Shown: positions 38,669 to 48,130, counted from the first letter of the stretch. The stretch is DNA of 64,000 nt from Bradyrhizobium cajani (GCF_009759665.1 NZ_WQNE01000007.1:62001-126000), one strand, 5' to 3'. Notes: a model not told the origin generated them from the sequence alone. Numbers and translations are program-made.

Positions 38669-39418
38669 CTACTTCTCGCCGGCTCGGGTGGCGGACTTGG
38701 CGCCGGCCAATTCCGTCAAGTTGATGCGATCAAATTCGCTCCAGACATTTGCCAGCCAGTGCCGGACATAACCGCGCAGCACGAAGGAGTTGTTCGCGGG
38801 TTCATCGTTCCGCCCCTTGTTTGCGACGAAGTCTATGAATGGGACTGATGCGACTTCCACCTGCTCATAAGCCATCTCGTTAAGCTTCGGTATGACCAAC
38901 TCAGTCGCATGTTTGATGCGATGAAAATAGGAATTATAGGTCGCTTGATCCCACTGGAAGAATTGAGTGTCGTTGATGAAGTTCTTGACTAGGTAGTACT
39001 TTGCGCCGCTCATGAAGGTCGCGGTCTCCGCGATCTCGTCCAGCGAAGCGATGGATGATCCCAAGATATGGAACACGGCGAATGTTATTTGGCCAGACCG
39101 CGCCGAGTCCAGAAATCCGATGTCGCGCAAGGAAGCCAGCGCAGAAGAAAGTAAGCCTGCGCGAGCATCAATGACAGTGACGGACAGCCCTGAGTTCAGG
39201 GTGTCGAAGATCTTCATCTGGTCCGCTGTCGTCGTCATGTCAACGATCTCGGTGATCTCGGGATAAAAGCGCTTCAGCGTTCCCCGCGGCGACTCCGTGT
39301 CGAATGCGCGTGTTTGCACGTTGTTGACGCTGAAGTAGTCCAGTAGCGTTCGTGATACGGTCGTTTTGCCGACTCCTCCCTTGTCCGCACCTACCACAAT
39401 TACAACTGGCTTCACCAT
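38669..39418 (-). CDS. ParA/MinD-like ATPase, first of a pair
   Basis: 249 residues starting MVKPVVIVVGADKGGVGKTTVSRTLLDYF: a true deviant Walker A with both lysines. Then RAFDTESPRGTLKRFYPE and VTVIDARAGLLSSALASLRDIGF (Walker B-like). Start chosen at ATG 39418 with AGGAG six bases upstream. Such ATPases position DNA or protein complexes. No ParB-like gene or centromere repeats are beside it, so plasmid partition is unlikely. It may belong to the accessory T3SS region; this is inference from location only. Confidence 0.75.
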   Translation of the reverse strand: MVKPVVIVVGADKGGVGKTTVSRTLLDYFSVNNVQTRAFDTESPRGTLKRFYPEITEIVDMTTTADQMKIFDTLNSGLSVTVIDARAGLLSSALASLRDIGFLDSARSGQITFAVFHILGSSIASLDEIAETATFMSGAKYYLVKNFINDTQFFQWDQATYNSYFHRIKHATELVIPKLNEMAYEQVEVASVPFIDFVANKGRNDEPANNSFVLRGYVRHWLANVWSEFDRINLTELAGAKSATRAGEK

Positions 39419-39604
39419 GTAAATCTCCTGAGACACTCGCTATAGCCGTCGCGAACTGCGCAACCGGCGCGTCTCTGCTTTGGGTGCGAACATGGCAGAA
39501 AGAAGGGCCAATGAACCTTCGGATGCGAGAGCTCTGCAACCGATGAACATTGTCAACATCAAGCGAGTGACGTCCTTAGATTGCAACGACGATGCAGGTC
39601 GAAA

Positions 39605-39856
39605 ATGGGGAGTAAATCACTTGTAGTGGTGATCTACGTGAGGTTTGTAAGCGGCTGGCCAAGAATCAACGTTCTGCCTGTGATGATCGTTGCGATTGCC
39701 ATAGGTTATCTATCGACGCCGCCATCTAGCTCCGATGAGACTGAGAAAGTCCACAGTTGTGTGCCGTTTGCTCTTTATGGAGGCAAAAGGATGGCGACAA
39801 AGCACCGGCTCTCTGTCTTTCAAATCACCAATAAACGGATTGCTCAAATTGGTTAG
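39605..39856 (+). CDS. Small membrane protein, hypothetical
   Basis: 83 residues from ATG 39605: GSKSLVVVIYVRFVSGWPRI then LPVMIVAIAIGYLSTPP, which could form one or two membrane segments, followed by a polar tail. No family known to me and no strong ribosome site. Low confidence. Confidence 0.3.
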   Translation: MGSKSLVVVIYVRFVSGWPRINVLPVMIVAIAIGYLSTPPSSSDETEKVHSCVPFALYGGKRMATKHRLSVFQITNKRIAQIG

Positions 39857-40139
39857 TGAGGATTCCAAAGGCAGGCCAGTTCACAGTGATCCCGATTATT
39901 GCAGGCCGAAACGTGCCTCGCTCGCGCTAGCTCCAACGGGGTGCAGAGGCGCCCTGATGGAGCACTGCAGAGCCAGGTTTTATGTGGATGTGGCTCCTTG
40001 TGGAATACATTCATTATCGGCCTCCGTCATGCCGGCAAGGTTCTGCCAACCATTCACGGCTTCCACTCCAACCGCTAAGGGATCGAAAACGGTTTTTGAG
40101 TAAGTTCTTGCCCGGGATAGCAGGGGAGGAGATCCACAT
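39857..40139. other. Spacer
   Basis: About 280 bases; nothing recognised. Confidence 0.35.
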
Positions 40140-40325
40140 ATGAGCGGACCGGCCGTTATGGAAAACGTGCGCCGCTATCGCGCGATAGCTTCGTTGTGCC
40201 GTCAGTCCGCCGCATTTCGGCCAATCCAACGGGACTCATTGCTAGCGCAAGCTGCAGAGTGGGAGGAACGCGCGATCGCAGAGATCGAGAGATACTTCAG
40301 TTGTTCTGCTGCACGTCCTGCTTGA
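40140..40325 (+). CDS. Small Bradyrhizobium-type protein of unknown function
   Basis: 61 residues: MSGPAVMENVRRYRAIASLCRQSAAFRPIQRDSLLAQAAEWEERAIAEIERYF. The pattern (ENVRRYR, SLCRQ.AAFRP, SLLAQA.EWE.RA.AE) is one I recall as a frequent small protein in Bradyrhizobium genomes. GGGGAGGAG ribosome site upstream. Likely helical and cytoplasmic; function unknown. Confidence 0.6.
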   Translation: MSGPAVMENVRRYRAIASLCRQSAAFRPIQRDSLLAQAAEWEERAIAEIERYFSCSAARPA

Positions 40326-40956
40326 TTACGCTCGACGATGAAAGTATCCACCATCGGGCCAATAGGTCGGATCATGAAAGGCAATGCTGGCCAAACGATC
40401 CAGTCGCGCAAGCGCCGCGCTGAGAATTAATAGGCGGAGCTTCGAATAGAACGCTCGAACAGCTTCATCATCTCCGCCAGCATATCCCGGGACCTCGTCG
40501 AACCACCGGATAGCTCAGCTCTGTGGATTGCTTTCGCCCTCGTCGACGCTGTGCCAAGCGCGCCGCTACGTTGCCCGGAGGGATGATGCGTTCGCATTCA
40601 GCAAGCAGGACTCCTTGGTTGGGCACCGTTCGTCGCGGTGCCGTGCAAACATTAAGCCCTAAAGCCGACCCTAAGAGGGGCATGCCGAGTAAATCTGCTA
40701 GCCGCGGGGAGCTCAGATGTGTGCAATGATCGCCTGATGAATGTCCGCGCGCGCTAGACAGCCGGAAGATCCGATGTTGCGCCGCGCAAGGAAAACGGAA
40801 ACTCCGGCTTATCAAAAGCGCAACTCCGCCGTCCCCTTCGGATGCAGAAATCATTGATCAAGAATTATATGGCGAAGAGCATGAGATGCGAGGCTGACCT
40901 CCCCAAAGTCGATCTGGCCAATGACTCCGGTTATCTTCGTGGAGAGCCTATGCGCT
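40326..40956. other. Stretch without a supported gene
   Basis: About 630 bases. A minus-strand open frame (40468-40854) has no family signature. Nothing regulatory recognised. Confidence 0.4.
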
Positions 40957-41740
40957 CTACATAAAGTCATATTCATCACCATACGGATCGTTCGAGGGCT
41001 TTGCCGCACTCTCGGTACACCTGGCATTGCCGCCATTGTGTTCAGTTGCGGCAAGAGACAAAGGCGGTTTGCCCGCTCGTTGCCATTTGCATCCTTTGTG
41101 TTTCCATTTGCCATCGTTCTTGGTGGGATCAAGCACCATCATCGGGTCACTTAACTCAACAAGCCAAACGCTGCTGCGCGGGCTTCGCTCACGGATTGAA
41201 AGAGTGAGAGAGGACGAGCGGTTCGTGCCGTCGATCCGGAGCTGATGTTCAAGCAAGATATCGCCCGCGTTATCGACAAGCGGATGAGTAGCCCGGAAAT
41301 CTATTATTGAGGTGAGTTCATCTCACGCAGGAAATGTTTCGTGCCAATCATTTTTGCGCCTGAACAGCTCGCCTCGGGCGACCTACGGCTTCCGTTCTCA
41401 GGAGCTCTCGTTCCCGAGCTGATAGGTGAAATATCGCGCTTCCTCCGACCCAGACTTCGTGCCGAAGCAAAACGCAATGTCCCCTGTGCGTTGAGCCTTT
41501 CGAGACACCCGAGCTAGAGTATCGCTGCTGATTCGCAGCAATATGCTCTCTCCGCCATAAAACTCTCCCAGCTTGTTCCCGAATGAAGATCTTGAGATCT
41601 CAACCACCGGTGGCTCGTTGACCGGCGCGTATGGCCGGACTGCAGTCGAAAATGAATCAGAGGAGAAACTCGATGGCGCCGAATTCAGGAATGAGAGTAT
41701 ATCCAGCGAATCTTTGGGCGATACGCGTAGTGCCGGTCAT
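40957..41740 (-). pseudogene. nopP: nopP paralogue, frameshifted
   Basis: Read leftward, the fragments align with the NopP-like protein at 78-920 in order: PVNEPPVVEISRSSFGNK (compare LVSEPPIREIDRKSF), RVSRKAQRTGDIA (FVSQKAERAATVA), ARYFTYQLGNE (ARFYSYQLGHE), then in another frame TSIIDFRATHPLVDNAGDIL and LLEHQLRIDG (TSVVDLRVTHPLVENAGDIL, LLEHQLREDG), and VLDPTKNDGKWKHKGCKWQR (VLDPHQRPDVWAKNENDEWQ). A stop after GNESS and at least one frame change, plus a frame change near the N-terminus, inactivate it. Stop at 40957. It lies just outside the T3SS operon. Confidence 0.85.
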
Positions 41741-41923
41741 TAGTCGCGCGCGTTCTCATTTCATCGGCCTCGGAAGCGCATTTGATATCGGATAAATTGC
41801 TGGTGCGCTGAAACATGAACCCTCCCATTTGTATCGACGAGGTCGGGGAGGCCGCCCCCGATTGAGTGTTCCGCGTTGATGGTAAGCCTAGCTGTCGGAA
41901 TCTGACATCTAAGCATCAAGGCG

Positions 41924-42544
41924 TTACCATTCCGATCCGCTCCCACATTGGCTCGTTCGAGATAGCGCCGAGAAGTGCCAGCCGTCTGCCTGCGGTGGTG
42001 GGTTGGCGCCGCCGGTCTCCGTCTTAGCTTCAATGGCGAGGGACAGTTTGAAGTTATTCCGCAGCATCGGGTTTGCGGGTTCCGCTGCGAGAGCCTGGCG
42101 GTAGAGCTCTTGGGCCTCCCGATGTCGGCCCTCGTGATCGAGAACAACTGCTTTGGCATTCAATGCGCGCAGGTCGCCAGGGGCTGCCAATAAGATCCCG
42201 TCGAGCACCTCAAGCGCATCATTCGGGCATTTGCGTGCCAGCAAAGCCCGCGCAAGCGGAATCGCGGCATCAACATTGTCCGGTCGTTGCTTCAGCGCAT
42301 CGCGGAAAGCCTTCTCGTCAGTATCCCGACCGAGGGCGTGGGCGATGCGCTCGCGCATACCAGGATCGACCTCCTTGGCTCCGACCAGCTCTGCCGTGGA
42401 CGTCGGTTGCTCTGAAAGACCCGACTTGTGCGAGTTAGCGCAACCTGCGAGCAGCACGATGGCAAGCATGGGGGGAAAGGCCGAGCACGAATGGCGACGT
42501 AAGTTCCGCCGGCGCCGCAGAACGTTAACCTTACATGAATTCAT
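41924..42544 (-). CDS. TPR lipoprotein at the end of the rhcV operon
   Basis: 206 residues. The lipobox LAIVLLAGCANSHKSG marks an acylated Cys. The C-terminal half has tetratricopeptide repeats: AIPLARALLARKCPNDALEVLDGILLAAPGDLRALNAKAV, then LDHEGRHREAQELYRQALAAEPANPMLRNN. Such TadD-like lipoproteins serve as pilotins or assembly factors for secretins. It follows rhcV by 32 bases and is probably the last gene of the leftward T3SS operon. Start ATG at 42544 with a GAGG site. Confidence 0.78.
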   Translation of the reverse strand: MNSCKVNVLRRRRNLRRHSCSAFPPMLAIVLLAGCANSHKSGLSEQPTSTAELVGAKEVDPGMRERIAHALGRDTDEKAFRDALKQRPDNVDAAIPLARALLARKCPNDALEVLDGILLAAPGDLRALNAKAVVLDHEGRHREAQELYRQALAAEPANPMLRNNFKLSLAIEAKTETGGANPPPQADGWHFSALSRTSQCGSGSEW

Positions 42545-42576
42545 AAGCGACCTCACGACCCCCAAACCTGTGATCG

Positions 42577-44694
42577 TCAGCCGGCCGCAGGGAGGAGGTC
42601 ACGATGCCCGCCTGTAGGAGTCTTGTCCTTGCCAGGCGCAAGTTTGACGGAGCCAATCGGCTGGACGGTGAAATCCGAGGCGAGATCCTGATAGGAGAGA
42701 ACAGGTAGGTCTATTCCATTGCGGGTGAGAAAGCCGCGGACGAAGCGCCGGATATCCATCGAGCCCAGGATAACTGGCTGGTTCTGACTACGTGCGATGC
42801 TCGAATGGATCTGGCGAAATTGTGCAAGTAGCATCTCGCTTTGCCGATCCTCCAAAACGAGGTAGGGACCGACAGCGGTCTCGCGCACCGCACCTCGCAC
42901 GATATCCTCGGTCTCACGCTCGACGATAAAGGCCGCCACAACACGATGGGCGTTGGCATAGCGGTGACAGATCTGCCGCTTCAGAACGGAGCGCACATAT
43001 TCGGTGAGCAGTACGACACTTTTCTCCCGTTCGCTCCACTCTGCAAGCGCCTCCAGAACCAAACGGGTGTTCCGGATCGGGATGCCCTCGTCCAGCAAGC
43101 GACGTAGCACATCCGCGATGCGAGGGATCGGTGTCGTGCGCAGCACCTCCTTCACCAGATCGGCATATTCCTGCTCCATCCGGCTAAGCAGCTGACGCGT
43201 TTCCTGAATGCCCACCAGGCGCTGTGCATAGCGTGTCAACGTCGACTGGACGCGCAAGGCGATGATTTCGCTCGGACGGTGGTGCCCTATTCCGGCAGCT
43301 TTGAGAGCGGGCGCATGGCCTTGTTCGATCCAGATCCGATTCGTGTCTGGGTCCTGCCCAAAGGGGATCCCGCTTAGTTCAATATTCGCCACGTCGTCGT
43401 TAAGTAAGAGTTGTGTCGGGTCAATGGCGCCCTCTTCCACCGGCACTCCTTCGACATCCACCCGGAATTGCGATGGGGCGAGGTGCTGTGCGCGTTGGGC
43501 GGGAATGCGTGGAATTGTGATGCCAAGATCAGCTGAAACCAGTGCCGAAACCCGTGCGACGCACTGCTCGAGTTCCCCTACGTCGATTGCCTGCATCAGG
43601 CTCGGCGCTAGCAACAGCGTAATCGGAAGTGCCTCCGCGGGCACGGTTTGCTTCTGACCTTGTGCGGAAGCGGGAGCCGAACCGGTGGGACCGGCGCCGG
43701 CCTTGAGAGCGGTCTTGCCCTCTTGCACGCCAACCTTGAGAAAGCTGGCAGCGGAGAACAGCGCGGCCAGTATGACAAAGGGCGGCAAAGGGAAGCCGGG
43801 AACGAACCCCATCACAAGCAAGACACAGGAGGCCAAGCGTAACGCTTGTGTGCTGGCCGTAAGTTGGTTGACGATATCGGCGCCGAGATTGAGTCTGGAA
43901 GGACCGTTGACACGAGTGACAATGGTTGCGGCTGTAATTGACAGCAGCAGGGCCGGAATCTGCGAAATGAGCGCATCACCGATCGTCAGGGTGGTATAAT
44001 GATGCATCGCCTCCTCGAGGGACATGCCCTTGGAGAGCGATCCGATCGTGATGCCACCCAGCATGTTGATGCAGATGACTATTAGTCCGGCTATGGCATC
44101 GCCCTTCACGAATTTCATAGCACCGTCCATCGCGCCGTGCAGTTGGCTTTCTCGCTCCAGCGCGCCGCGCCTGCTGCGGGCTTCGTGCTGATCGATATGG
44201 CCGTTGCGCAGCTCCGCGTCGATCGCCATCTGCTTGCCCGGCAGCGCATCGAGCGTGAAGCGCGCAGATACCTCCGCCACCCGTTCGGCGCCCTTGGCGA
44301 GAACCATGAACTGCACCATGGTCACAATCAGGAATATGACAATGCCCACGGCGATGTTGCCGGATATGACAAATTCGCCGAACGTATGAATGATGCTGCC
44401 GGCATCGCCCTCGGCGAGGATCAGTCGCGTCGTTGCAACGGTAAGAGCGAGACGAAAGACGGTGGAGATCAGGATGACGCCCGGCAGGGACGAAAAGTCG
44501 AGCGGCGTGTTGAGATACAGGGCTACCATCAACAGCAATATGGCAAACCCCAGATTGAAACCGATCAGCATATCGATCATGACGATCGGGATCGGCATAA
44601 TCATCATTCCGATCGCAAGAAGAAGCATCAGCGCGACCATCAAATCCGGGTGAGCCGGCGCGCGCGTGATGAGATTTCGTAGAAGGTTGGCCAT
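42577..44694 (-). CDS. rhcV: T3SS export gate protein RhcV (SctV)
   Basis: 705 residues. The first ~330 carry the membrane export-gate domain: PDLMVALMLLLAIGMMIMPIP, GFNLGFAILLLMVALYLNTP, and the FHIPEP-like segment RFTLDALPGKQMAIDAELRNG. The soluble C-terminal ring domain begins near residue 340 and includes LRVQSTLTRYAQRLVGIQETR and VILGSMDIRRFVRGFL. It forms the nonameric ring that accepts substrates from the ATPase. Start at MANLLRN after weak ribosome signals; the upstream frame is not conserved. Part of the leftward operon behind the tts box at 47374. Confidence 0.97.
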   Translation of the reverse strand: MANLLRNLITRAPAHPDLMVALMLLLAIGMMIMPIPIVMIDMLIGFNLGFAILLLMVALYLNTPLDFSSLPGVILISTVFRLALTVATTRLILAEGDAGSIIHTFGEFVISGNIAVGIVIFLIVTMVQFMVLAKGAERVAEVSARFTLDALPGKQMAIDAELRNGHIDQHEARSRRGALERESQLHGAMDGAMKFVKGDAIAGLIVICINMLGGITIGSLSKGMSLEEAMHHYTTLTIGDALISQIPALLLSITAATIVTRVNGPSRLNLGADIVNQLTASTQALRLASCVLLVMGFVPGFPLPPFVILAALFSAASFLKVGVQEGKTALKAGAGPTGSAPASAQGQKQTVPAEALPITLLLAPSLMQAIDVGELEQCVARVSALVSADLGITIPRIPAQRAQHLAPSQFRVDVEGVPVEEGAIDPTQLLLNDDVANIELSGIPFGQDPDTNRIWIEQGHAPALKAAGIGHHRPSEIIALRVQSTLTRYAQRLVGIQETRQLLSRMEQEYADLVKEVLRTTPIPRIADVLRRLLDEGIPIRNTRLVLEALAEWSEREKSVVLLTEYVRSVLKRQICHRYANAHRVVAAFIVERETEDIVRGAVRETAVGPYLVLEDRQSEMLLAQFRQIHSSIARSQNQPVILGSMDIRRFVRGFLTRNGIDLPVLSYQDLASDFTVQPIGSVKLAPGKDKTPTGGHRDLLPAAG

Positions 44695-44702
44695 GAGAAG
44701 CC

Positions 44703-45128
44703 TTATTGTTTGATTGCAGCTGTGCTGCCCCGCAACAAAACATAGCGTTTGAAGACGGCTTGCGCTTCGGTCATGCGGCCAGCGTGGCGCAGGGCGTGGC
44801 TGCGCATCAGCATCAAGGGCGGACACGAAGACGGCTCGTCATCCAGTTTGTCAAGCCTGTCCAATACCGACAGTGCTTCGTCACCGCGACGCTCCGAGAT
44901 GAGAGCGTAGGCCAGTATGCGGAGCAGGCCGATGTCTTGAGACTGTTCGTGAGCGACCAGCCGCAACAGAGCCAGGCTCTTGGCGCTCTGTCCGCACGCA
45001 AGGTAGACATAAGAAAGCACGCAGAGCAAATCTCGCTCCGGCCCGGAGATCAGCTCGATAGCGCCGGCTTCGGAAACGATCGGCGGCTGTGTAGATGTGA
45101 AGTGTTGCACTTTGTCTGGCACGACCAT
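44703..45128 (-). CDS. SctY-like (YscY) TPR chaperone
   Basis: 141 residues with TPR-like helices: LLCVLSYVYLACGQSAKSLALLRLV, LRILAYALISERRGDEALSVLDRL and LMRSHALRHAGRMTEAQAVFKRYV. Size, helical content and position directly before rhcV and after a SctX-like gene match the yscX-yscY-yscV order of Ysc systems. SctY would hold SctX and bind SctV. It overlaps nothing but lies two bases from the SctX-like gene. Family name is by fold and gene order. Confidence 0.65.
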   Translation of the reverse strand: MVVPDKVQHFTSTQPPIVSEAGAIELISGPERDLLCVLSYVYLACGQSAKSLALLRLVAHEQSQDIGLLRILAYALISERRGDEALSVLDRLDKLDDEPSSCPPLMLMRSHALRHAGRMTEAQAVFKRYVLLRGSTAAIKQ

Positions 45129-45130
45129 TG

Positions 45131-45670
45131 CTAGCCTTTGATCAAGCCATTGTGACTCTGCCGGAGCAGGATTAGACGTTGCAGCTCGAGTTGCAGAAGG
45201 GCGGCCCCTTCACGTGGCACCAAATCCTCTGGCGCCGCTGATAGCGTATCAGCCAAGCGCTCCAGGAGAAGGCTGTGTTGCTCTGGACGCAGAACATGCG
45301 AATGACGTAAGCGCGGCGTCACGAAGGAGAGCAGGCTGTGCGCAAGATTGGGCTCATTAAGCCAAGAGAGTTCCGAGCTTGGCTCGATCTGACCTGGCGG
45401 GGCGCGCGCCTCGTCTAGATTGATGCGCGAAACTGCATCGATCGAACTGAGTTCGAGCGCGCTCTCGATCGTGACGTCCACCAACCGATCCAGCACGTCA
45501 CTATGACGAGAAAGTGAGGTGTGGCTCTTAGGATCATTGCCACGCGTCCGGTCAATCCCGATGGACTTGGCTCGAGAATTGACCGGCGTGTTGGCAGATG
45601 CATGATGATCAACGTTTGGCCGCTGAAAAGAGGTGCCGGGCTCGACGGGATTGGGGGGCAGCCTAGTCAT
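45131..45670 (-). CDS. SctX-like (YscX) early T3SS substrate
   Basis: 179 residues. The N-terminal half is polar (PNPVEPGTSFQRPNVDHHAS, then THTS/RHSD stretches), consistent with a secretion signal. The C-terminal part LRPEQHSLLLERLADTLSAAPEDLV and ALLQLELQRLILLRQSHNGLIKG resembles the C-terminus of YscX/PscX as I recall it (helix, then an Arg/Leu-rich helix ending in LxxG). It is followed by the SctY-like gene and rhcV, the same order as yscXYV. Alternative: a Rhizobium-specific protein of unknown role. Confidence 0.6.
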   Translation of the reverse strand: MTRLPPNPVEPGTSFQRPNVDHHASANTPVNSRAKSIGIDRTRGNDPKSHTSLSRHSDVLDRLVDVTIESALELSSIDAVSRINLDEARAPPGQIEPSSELSWLNEPNLAHSLLSFVTPRLRHSHVLRPEQHSLLLERLADTLSAAPEDLVPREGAALLQLELQRLILLRQSHNGLIKG

Positions 45671-45703
45671 GGCACTTTGCTTCCTTACCTGCGGCCTAAA
45701 ACG

Positions 45704-46594
45704 TTAATAGGGTAGAGTGGCAAGCCGGCCATCCCGGCTCAGCAGAACACGCCCTTCCTCGATCCCGTAGACGGTCCATCCATTGCTTAAGAGCGCGCCG
45801 ACGAAATACTTTTGACCAGCAATGACAATATAAGGGTCGCTCCCGCGCCAAACAGCTTGGACCCCAATTGCGGGAGGCGTCTTCTCATCCTTGATAGCCA
45901 CAGCATTGACGAGCGTATAAGCGCCATTGCTATTGTGATCAAACCGCTGCTGGACGTCTCGCCATGTGGCGAGCGAAGCGGGCGTAACGGTGCCATCGGC
46001 GGTGACAACGCCCGCCCCAGAGCCGACCTTGATGCCGACAAGGCCCGCTCTGTCAACTTCCTCTTGCAACCGTTCGGCAGCTGCATCGGTGGCCAGAGCA
46101 TCAGGAGCGCTGAGCGCCAGCTTGGGCGCAATGTCCGGAGCAGGGGACGACGGACTTGACGCCACGGTGGTGTCGGTCTGGACAAAACTGGGTGAGACTG
46201 CACCAACCGCGGCAGAGCCGATCAGGACCAAAGCAAGAAAGACGAGCGATATATGCCGGCGGTCGATGGAGCCAGCTTGTTTGTAGTCCTCGATCGTCCA
46301 GCGAATGGACATCGCCCCGGCATGCAAAACGACAGGAAGAGGGACAACAATGGATTCGTTTGGTAAAACAGTCTCGTGCCCCTCGATCCTAACGTCCCTC
46401 GCAAGGGCCTCGATCTCGATTGAATTGGAATGGGGGATGACACGAAGATGGTGCGGTTCGAGGCCTTGTTCGACGAAGATCAAATCAGCATCGAGGCTGC
46501 TGCCAATCAGACACGATCCGACCCCCACTTTACTTGTCAGCCCGGAGTAACACCCCGACAACACTTCGAAATGCGGGCAATTTGGTTCATTCAC
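45704..46594 (-). CDS. T3SS inner-membrane ring protein SctD-like (Y4yQ family)
   Basis: 296 residues. N-terminal FHA-like cytoplasmic domain (KVGVGSCLIGSSLDADLIF, LEPHHLRVIP), one membrane helix near residue 115-135 (ISLVFLALVLIGSAAVGAV), then a periplasmic part with a ring-building fold (LQEEVDRAGLVGIKVGSG, GGTVTPASLATWRDVQQRF-like). The ending GNWTVYGIEEGRVLLSRDG-like segment is typical of SctD. Start is GTG with AGGAAA upstream; a start 21 codons earlier is possible. It lies between nopA and the SctX-like gene. Confidence 0.8.
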   Translation of the reverse strand: MNEPNCPHFEVLSGCYSGLTSKVGVGSCLIGSSLDADLIFVEQGLEPHHLRVIPHSNSIEIEALARDVRIEGHETVLPNESIVVPLPVVLHAGAMSIRWTIEDYKQAGSIDRRHISLVFLALVLIGSAAVGAVSPSFVQTDTTVASSPSSPAPDIAPKLALSAPDALATDAAAERLQEEVDRAGLVGIKVGSGAGVVTADGTVTPASLATWRDVQQRFDHNSNGAYTLVNAVAIKDEKTPPAIGVQAVWRGSDPYIVIAGQKYFVGALLSNGWTVYGIEEGRVLLSRDGRLATLPY

Positions 46595-46708
46595 GGTCGG
46601 TTTCCTGAACAGCGAAAGGAACCGTACGGCAAAACCGTACGGCCCGTGCGACTTCACAGACTAAGCAGCCGGTGAAAGTGGGGCGGCGACGTCGCCCCAT
46701 CTCATCCC

Positions 46709-46942
46709 TTACTGCACCCGCTCATCGGCCGCTTTCTTGACGGTCGAGAGCTCGGTCGAGACGACGCGAAGTTCCACATCCCTCTCAGCAGCCTTTGTGC
46801 TGGTCAAAGTCAGGGCGGCGATTTGCCGTTGGAATGCCGCCTCTCCAGCAGCTTCAGCAGCGGTGGAAGCGGCTGCAGCAGTAGCGGTGCCGGCTGCTCC
46901 ACCTGCAGTCGAGGTATGAGACGCACCAACATTTTTAGCCAT
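46709..46942 (-). CDS. nopA: T3SS pilus subunit NopA
   Basis: 77 residues. Small Ala-rich N-terminus (GASHTSTAGGAAGTATAAAAS) and a conserved helical end EFQ-type stretch: AAFQRQIAALTLTSTKAAERDVELR, then LSTVKKAADERVQ. NopA is the main pilus protein that spans the plant cell wall region. ATG start with GAGGAGA. It lies 71 bases after nopC, behind the tts box at 47374. Confidence 0.88.
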   Translation of the reverse strand: MAKNVGASHTSTAGGAAGTATAAAASTAAEAAGEAAFQRQIAALTLTSTKAAERDVELRVVSTELSTVKKAADERVQ

Positions 46943-47013
46943 ACTATTCTCCTCTGTGCTCGAATTTCGCCGCGACGTGCGGCTCCTATTTCCTAACGTC
47001 GCAACATGCGACG

Positions 47014-47310
47014 TCAGGAATCCTCCTCTGTCTCGGCCATGACATCGTCGAAATGGCTCATTGCACTATTCGCAACTTGGAGAGCAGCGGCTCCCAAAGC
47101 GGCGCTGAACGCTTGCTGCATAGCGGCTTCGTGCGAGTTGCCACCCGGAGTGGACGCGCCGCCGTTTACGGGAATGTTTGCATCAGGCGATCGGGCATGA
47201 TCGTCGCGCTCGCCAGGCTTCTGAGATCCTTTTTTGCCGCCGCTTTTGCCGCCAGCCGCATGGAGGTCAGCATCAACGTGCCCAGCGGCGTTAGAGCTCG
47301 TAACGCGCAT
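47014..47310 (-). CDS. nopC: NopC, T3SS-secreted protein
   Basis: 98 residues, soluble, Gly/Ala/Ser-rich (AAGGKSGGKKGSQKPGERDD), with a C-terminal helix: NSHEAAMQQAFSAALGAAALQ and VANSAMSHFDDVMAETEEDS. Size and location between the tts box and nopA match NopC, an effector-like protein secreted into plants. ATG start with AGGAGAA. First gene of the tts-driven leftward operon. Confidence 0.85.
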   Translation of the reverse strand: MRVTSSNAAGHVDADLHAAGGKSGGKKGSQKPGERDDHARSPDANIPVNGGASTPGGNSHEAAMQQAFSAALGAAALQVANSAMSHFDDVMAETEEDS

Positions 47311-47373
47311 CGGGTTCTCCTATGTCAATTCGATCGTGCCAATGGAGGCAGTTTCCGCTCTGCACTATGCAAG

Positions 47374-47395
47374 TATTAGCTTTCGACAAGCTGAC
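47374..47395 (-). promoter_or_regulatory. tts box of the nopC-nopA-rhcV operon
   Basis: On the minus strand GTCAGCTTGTCGAAAGCTAA matches the TtsI-binding consensus closely (one base differs from GTCAGCTTTTCGAAAGCT). It lies about 65 bases before the nopC start. Confidence 0.9.
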
Positions 47396-48130
47396 GAGTC
47401 GTAGAAATGCAATGAGCCGATGGTCGATCGTCATTATACGTCTTCACCAGCCGACCGTATTTGAACAAGTTGCCCGCGAAAGCTGGAGATCAGATGGTTA
47501 AGACAAACAATCGTTTGTGAAGAAGCACGTTGCTCATCGTTTCGAAAGCTTCAATAGCGGAATACCAAAGCCGCCACTAACAAAAACGTTTTAGGCCGAC
47601 ATGCTGTAATCTCGGGCTCACGTCCCTTGCGATGCCTCCGAGCTCTTTCGACAATTTGCTTGCAGTCAGGCGAAGCGGCATGGAGCTTGACCTGGTCGGA
47701 GCGAGGCGGAAAGCCAGAGTGACGGCCGATTCAGCGGCCAAGAGCGCTCCCTCGGTCCTGGCTCGCCCATAGCAGATCCGTCAATCGCGACCTACTTTCA
47801 GGGAGACCGAGCAGAAGCCCGCCAGTCGAGAAAGAGCCCTTCGGATTTCTACCGCTCTGGACCAATGTGCTCTCGATCCTTGCGCAATCGGCAGGCTCCG
47901 CGGCTGCGGCCGACTGGCGCGTAGTGTTAATGCATCGCGGTCTCGAGTGCGGCCAGCATAGCTTGTACGCAGTGAAGAGCCGAAATAAGTTCCTCGGATT
48001 CGGGGGCGGTCTCAAGTATGCTGGTAGAGCTTGCGCGACCTACTGCTCGGCAGAGAGGCCCAACCGCGCGGAGGCCGCGCAAGCTCATTACCGTTTCCAG
48101 CGTGATCCTGAGAAGATAGCGTCGCTCCGC
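47396..48130. other. Spacer between the nopC operon and nopX
   Basis: About 735 bases. No intact gene. Open frames on both strands overlap and show no signature. Confidence 0.4.

Noticed and set aside
43976..44743. 255-codon minus-strand frame overlapping rhcV
   Set aside because: Same strand but different frame from rhcV, low-complexity composition; rhcV is clearly the real gene.
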